Shown here: positions 6,324 through 9,610 of the stretch, piece by piece
Layout: each line of letters opens with the position of its first letter
Position numbering within the stretch: position 1 is the first letter of the stretch
Source of the DNA: Bryobacteraceae bacterium
GTDB lineage: Bacteria > Acidobacteriota > Terriglobia > Bryobacterales > Bryobacteraceae
Length of the DNA: 9,610 nt
Assembly: GCA_014379815.1 (NCBI GenBank)
Contig: JACMLA010000625.1
Span: 1-9,610, forward strand
Direction: 5' to 3'
Notes under the pieces: model-generated
The model's input: only the letters and a program-made list of their open reading frames with translations
What the model was told of the DNA's origin: nothing
Database searches by the model: none
Translations under genes and position numbers: made by a program

Positions 6324-8246
6324 ATGCGAAGACTTCCGGACTACCTCAGGACGACGTGTGTCTTCCTTCTCAGCGCCGCCCTTGCGGCAGGTCAGAATAC
6401 GCTCACGGTCGAGCCCGCTAACGCCGATCGTTTTGGTTGGCTCACCCGACCCTACCAGGCTCGCAACATCGCGCCGGTTCGCCTGACGAACTCGCCACGC
6501 CTGAACTCCCTCATTCGCGCCGGTAGTCTGTACCTCTCCGCGCAGGACGTTGTCGCTCTTGCTATTGAGAACAACATCGATATCGAAGTGCAGCGCTATA
6601 CCCCACTGCTGGCCCAGGAAGTTCTGCGCCGTGCAGAAGCAGGCGGGGCACTCCGCAGTGTTGGCCTCCCGGTAGTCACCGGAGCGCAGAGCGTAAGTCT
6701 CCAGGGAGTCACAACTAACGCAGGTGGTGGACTCGGAGTCGGAGGAGGCGGCATCTCTTCCGGTGGCGGTATCGTTACCCAGCTCGGTCCCGGTATCCCG
6801 ACCCTCGATCCCCAGGTCAGTGCCTTCGTAAACTTCCAGCACGCCACAACGCCACAGAGCAATACCGTCCTGACCGGGACCACCGCGCTGGTGCAGAACA
6901 CACGCACCGTGAATGCTTCGTTTAGCCAGAGCTTTCAATTCGGACTCACAGCGCAGCTGGGTTATTCCAGCAATTATGTAAGCGTCAACTCGCAGTTCTT
7001 CAACCTCAATCCATTCACCACCGGCAATCTCGATCTCCAGCTTACGCAGAACCTGCTTCAGGGTTTCGGATCCGCGGTGAATGGCCGAAACATTCGCGTG
7101 CAGCGCAACAACGTCAAAGTCAGCGACCTCCAGTTCAAGCAGCAGGTGATCAACACCGTATCCGCCGCGCTCAATCTCTATTGGGACTTCGTCGCCTTCA
7201 ACGAGGATGTGCGTGCCCGGCGTCAGGCAGTGGAAACCGCGCGTACTCTCTTCGGGAATAATCGCAAGCAGGTAGAACTCGGATCCTTAGCTGAGATCGA
7301 GATCACGCGGGCCGAAGCGCAGGTCTACGCCACGCAGCAAGACCTCACGATCGCCCAAACCAATCTCCTGCAGCAGGAGACGATCTTAAAAAATGTGCTG
7401 GCACGAAACGGCGTCGCCGAAGCCGGGCTCACCGGAGTTCGAATCGTTCCACTCGATCGCATCACCATACCGCCAGACACGGCAATCCAACCCGTGGAAG
7501 ATCTTATTTCTGAAGCAGCTCGCAACCGGCCGGAACTCCAGCAGGCACGCATCAATCTCGAGAGTAATCAGCTAAATCTCGTAGGTATCCGCAATTCGTT
7601 AAAGCCTAGTCTGCAGGCATTCACGCAGCTAACCAACAACGGTCTTACCGGTGATCTTAGTGCGCTCGGAGCCGCCCAGCCCGGTGTCGGGTACCTCGCC
7701 GGAGGATATGGCAATCTCCTCGGCCAGATATTCCGCCGGAATTATCCAAATTATTCCGCCGGTTTTTCTCTCAACATCCCCCTCCGTAATCGCGCCGCGC
7801 AGGCCGACTACGCCATCAGCGTGATTGAGCTTCGTCAGAATGAACTCAATCTGAGGCGCAATCTCAATCAGGTCCGTGTCGATGTCCAGAATGCGGTCAT
7901 CGGAATACAGCAAGCCCGGGCGCGTTACGAAGCAGCCCTTCGCTCCCGTGTCCTGCAGGAGCAAACCCTATCCGCGGATCAGCGCAAATTCGACCTCGGT
8001 GCCGCCACTCCCTTCCAGGTAATCCAGGACCAGCGTGATCTGGCCAGCGCGCAGAGCTCGGAAACGCAGGCCATGGCGAATTACACGCACGCCCGGATCT
8101 CACTCGAGGAAGCTCTGGGCAAGACTCTCGACGTCAACAATGTCTCTATCTCGGAAGCTTTGAAAGGTCAGGTGTCTGTCGCCTCAACCCTGCCGGCTGA
8201 CCTGCCGACCCCGCCGCCCGACCCGGCGAAAGGAGCAACTCCGTGA
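6324..8246 (+). CDS. TolC-family outer membrane efflux protein, full length
   Basis: A 640-residue outer-membrane channel protein of the TolC/OEP family, expected to form trimers that take substrate from an inner-membrane pump through a periplasmic adaptor. Residues 1-23 are a signal peptide (basic MRRLPDYLR, hydrophobic VFLLSAALAAG, then QN). Before the usual domain there is an extension with LYLSAQDVVALAIENNIDIEV (70-89, start of OEP half 1), a Gly-rich stretch (133-149) and TLDP. NLLQGFG (243-249), YWDFVAFNEDV (286-296) and a long Ala/Gln-rich coiled coil to about 362 complete half 1. Half 2 starts near 392 (NRPELQQARINL) and includes GFSLNIPLRNRAAQADYA and a second coiled coil with FDLGAATPFQVIQDQRDL. 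The C-terminus is Pro-rich. At 640 residues it is longer than E. coli TolC (about 470 mature) because of the N-terminal extension and loops. No clear Shine-Dalgarno; the stop overlaps the next start. Confidence 0.92.
   Translation: MRRLPDYLRTTCVFLLSAALAAGQNTLTVEPANADRFGWLTRPYQARNIAPVRLTNSPRLNSLIRAGSLYLSAQDVVALAIENNIDIEVQRYTPLLAQEVLRRAEAGGALRSVGLPVVTGAQSVSLQGVTTNAGGGLGVGGGGISSGGGIVTQLGPGIPTLDPQVSAFVNFQHATTPQSNTVLTGTTALVQNTRTVNASFSQSFQFGLTAQLGYSSNYVSVNSQFFNLNPFTTGNLDLQLTQNLLQGFGSAVNGRNIRVQRNNVKVSDLQFKQQVINTVSAALNLYWDFVAFNEDVRARRQAVETARTLFGNNRKQVELGSLAEIEITRAEAQVYATQQDLTIAQTNLLQQETILKNVLARNGVAEAGLTGVRIVPLDRITIPPDTAIQPVEDLISEAARNRPELQQARINLESNQLNLVGIRNSLKPSLQAFTQLTNNGLTGDLSALGAAQPGVGYLAGGYGNLLGQIFRRNYPNYSAGFSLNIPLRNRAAQADYAISVIELRQNELNLRRNLNQVRVDVQNAVIGIQQARARYEAALRSRVLQEQTLSADQRKFDLGAATPFQVIQDQRDLASAQSSETQAMANYTHARISLEEALGKTLDVNNVSISEALKGQVSVASTLPADLPTPPPDPAKGATP
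8231..8235 (+). promoter_or_regulatory. Shine-Dalgarno AGGAG for the second TolC gene
   Basis: AGGAG lies 7 nt before GTG 8243 inside the last codons of the first TolC gene. GTG 8243-8245 overlaps TGA 8244-8246 (GTGA), an arrangement of translational coupling that fixes the start of the second gene. Confidence 0.75.
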
Positions 8247-9499
8247 CCTGCTTTCGGCTTCTCCAATCCATCAGAGCTATCGTGGCCGCCGCCCTCAGCG
8301 TCACGATTGCGGTAAGTCAGTCCCCCGTAGGCCGACAGTCCGCCATAGCACCTGCCTGGGCCGATCGCAATGCCGTAATCCGTCCGTACTTCCCTGTCGA
8401 CGTTCCGCCAGTTCGGACGACCAACTCACAGCGCCTCGCCGCACTCGTTCGCGGAGGAGCACTCTACCTCACCGCTCAGGACGCGATCGCGCTTGCGCTG
8501 GAAAACAATATCGATCTCGAAGTCTCCCGCTACGGACCCATCACCGCGGGCTGGCGTCTCACTCGCTCAGAAGCAGGTGGAGCCCTTCCCGGTGTTCCCA
8601 ACGCCGCGTCCCAAACAGGTGCCGTCGCCGCAGGCCAGGGCGTACAGGGTAGCCAGGCAGCAGCCGGTGTCAGCGTTCCCGGCGGTGGCGGGAATACCAA
8701 CAACACGGCCAACGCGACAATCTCGCAAATCGGCCCGGTCACCCAGAACCTCGATCCGATTATTCAGGAATCCAGCACCTTCAGCCACACCAGTAACCCT
8801 CAGCCAAACGCAGTGCAGAGCGTCACCAATAACCTCGTCTCCAATACCCGCGCGCACAACGGAGTTCTCCAGCAGGGATTGCTTTCCGGCGGTCTCGTCA
8901 GCATCCGCTATACCCAGAACTGGCTGGAAGAGAACTCGCCTACCAACATTCTCAATCCCTCTACCGCGAGCAATCTGTCCATCAATGCCCAGCACAATCT
9001 GCTCCGGGGTTTCGGCTTCGCAGTCAATGCCCGGAACATCACGATCGCGAAGCGCAATATTGGGATCTCCGATCTCAACTTTCGCGGACAGGTAATCGCA
9101 ACCGTCACGCAAGTTCTAAATGCTTACAACGGCCTTGCCGCTTCTTACGAAGACGCGCGTTCCCGCCGCAACGCAGCCGATGTCGCCCAGCAATTTCTCA
9201 AGAACGTTCGCTTTCAGGTAGAAGCCGGATCCGTCGCACCTCCTGAAGCAATCAACGCTGAAGCTCTTTCCGTTACCAGCAATCAGCAGCTGGTCGATGC
9301 GGAAGCGACTTTTCAGCAGCGGGAAACGCAGCTGAAAAACCTCATCAGCCGGACCGGTACCGCCGACCCACTTCTTGTCAGCACGCGCATCGTGCCAATC
9401 GACCGCATTGCCATCCCGGACCGCGACGATCTGCCGCCGGTGGAAGAACTTGTCAAGCTCGCCATCGCCAACCGGACAGACCTTCTCAATCAGCTTTGA
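8243..9499 (+). CDS. TolC-family protein, truncated after the first OEP half
   Basis: The product is a 418-residue paralogue of the gene just upstream. A signal peptide (AIVAAALSVTIAVSQS) is followed by the same plan: VRTTNSQRL, LYLTAQDAIALALENNIDLEV (74-94), a Gly/Asn-rich insert (about 130-158), NLLRGFGFAVNARN, and a coiled coil ending near QLKNLISRTG, then RIVPIDRIAIP. It stops with ANRTDLLNQL, which aligns with ANRPELQQA-type sequence at the opening of half 2 in the upstream protein; about 230 residues present there are missing. The other two frames after 9499 show no match to the missing half, so this is not a simple frameshift. The Tyr-Trp of YWDF is Tyr-Asn here (YNGLAASYEDARSRR). Half a TolC protomer lacks two of the four barrel strands, so a normal trimer channel is unlikely; it may be inactive or act with its partner. 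The next gene starts 40 nt later. Confidence 0.85.
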   Translation: MTCFRLLQSIRAIVAAALSVTIAVSQSPVGRQSAIAPAWADRNAVIRPYFPVDVPPVRTTNSQRLAALVRGGALYLTAQDAIALALENNIDLEVSRYGPITAGWRLTRSEAGGALPGVPNAASQTGAVAAGQGVQGSQAAAGVSVPGGGGNTNNTANATISQIGPVTQNLDPIIQESSTFSHTSNPQPNAVQSVTNNLVSNTRAHNGVLQQGLLSGGLVSIRYTQNWLEENSPTNILNPSTASNLSINAQHNLLRGFGFAVNARNITIAKRNIGISDLNFRGQVIATVTQVLNAYNGLAASYEDARSRRNAADVAQQFLKNVRFQVEAGSVAPPEAINAEALSVTSNQQLVDAEATFQQRETQLKNLISRTGTADPLLVSTRIVPIDRIAIPDRDDLPPVEELVKLAIANRTDLLNQL

Positions 9500-9530
9500 G
9501 TTCGAACCCGAAGTGCAAAGCGCCGGTATT

Positions 9531-9535
9531 GGAGA
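9531..9535 (+). promoter_or_regulatory. Shine-Dalgarno GGAGA for the last gene
   Basis: GGAGA is 4 nt before ATG 9540 and is the best ribosome-binding site between the truncated TolC gene and the window edge; it decides the start of the partial gene. Confidence 0.6.
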
Positions 9536-9539
9536 CAGA

Positions 9540-9610
9540 ATGGGTTCCCAGATCGCGCTGTTACATAAGATCAGCAACATTGTCAGCTCCGACTTGAGCC
9601 TCGAACGGAT
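9540..9610 (+). CDS. Start of a probable GAF-domain signalling protein (partial)
   Basis: From ATG 9540 the frame is open to the window edge and encodes 23 residues, including SQIALLHKISNIVSSDLSLER. This pattern, a short helix LLHKIS.IVSS followed by .LSLE, resembles the lead-in helix of GAF-domain sensor or ANTAR-type regulators (LLY.IS..VSS.LDL). No catalytic or sensor residues are inside the window, so family assignment is tentative. The frame is also open upstream (FEFEPEVQSAGIGDR) to at least 9489, but the Shine-Dalgarno favours ATG 9540. On the same strand as the TolC genes, it could be in their operon and regulate them. Confidence 0.5.
   Translation, partial: MGSQIALLHKISNIVSSDLSLER

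Noticed and set aside
8567..9112. Minus-strand frame opposite the second TolC gene
   Set aside because: Antisense shadow; the plus strand matches the neighbouring TolC paralogue throughout.

Overview
The window looks like chromosomal DNA of a moderately GC-rich Gram-negative bacterium, most plausibly an Acidobacteriota member. The main clue is the pair of large TolC-type proteins with a long N-terminal extension ending in a 'LYL(S/T)AQD..ALA.ENNID.EV' block and a Gly-rich insert, a style I associate with that phylum. This is judged by eye, not by database search.

Layout. (1) Positions 3-1128, plus strand: the end of an unrecognised gene, then the thiazole synthase gene thiG 7 nt downstream; an 18-bp tandem duplication forms the end of the first gene. 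(2) Positions 1129-1277: a short convergent gap with three consecutive hairpins. (3) Positions 1278-6228, minus strand: five tightly spaced genes, in transcription order a short-chain dehydrogenase (SDR), an alpha/beta hydrolase, and three tandem OpgC/MdoC-like membrane acyltransferase paralogues (called C, B and A here; C is transcribed first). Gaps are 12, 55, 38 and 63 nt, and a good promoter sits just before the SDR, so one transcript is possible. (4) Positions 6324-9499, plus strand, divergent from the SDR: two overlapping TolC-family genes. (5) Position 9540 to the end: the first 23 codons of another gene whose N-terminus resembles GAF-domain signalling proteins.

The most notable thing is uneven decay among duplicated genes. 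Of the three acyltransferases only the middle one (B) is complete. Copy C has lost about 133 and 25 codons in two separate in-frame deletions and its R-X10-H histidine is Tyr. Copy A has a one-base frameshift at codon 20-24 and a changed FFVVSGFF motif. In the TolC pair, the first gene is full length (640 aa, two OEP halves), while the second stops at residue 418 just as its second half begins, 40 nt before the next gene. No CRISPR array, tRNA, rRNA or insertion sequence was seen. There is no gene-free stretch above 300 bases. I see no clear new biological system; the duplicate-decay patterns and the truncated half-TolC are the points most worth following.
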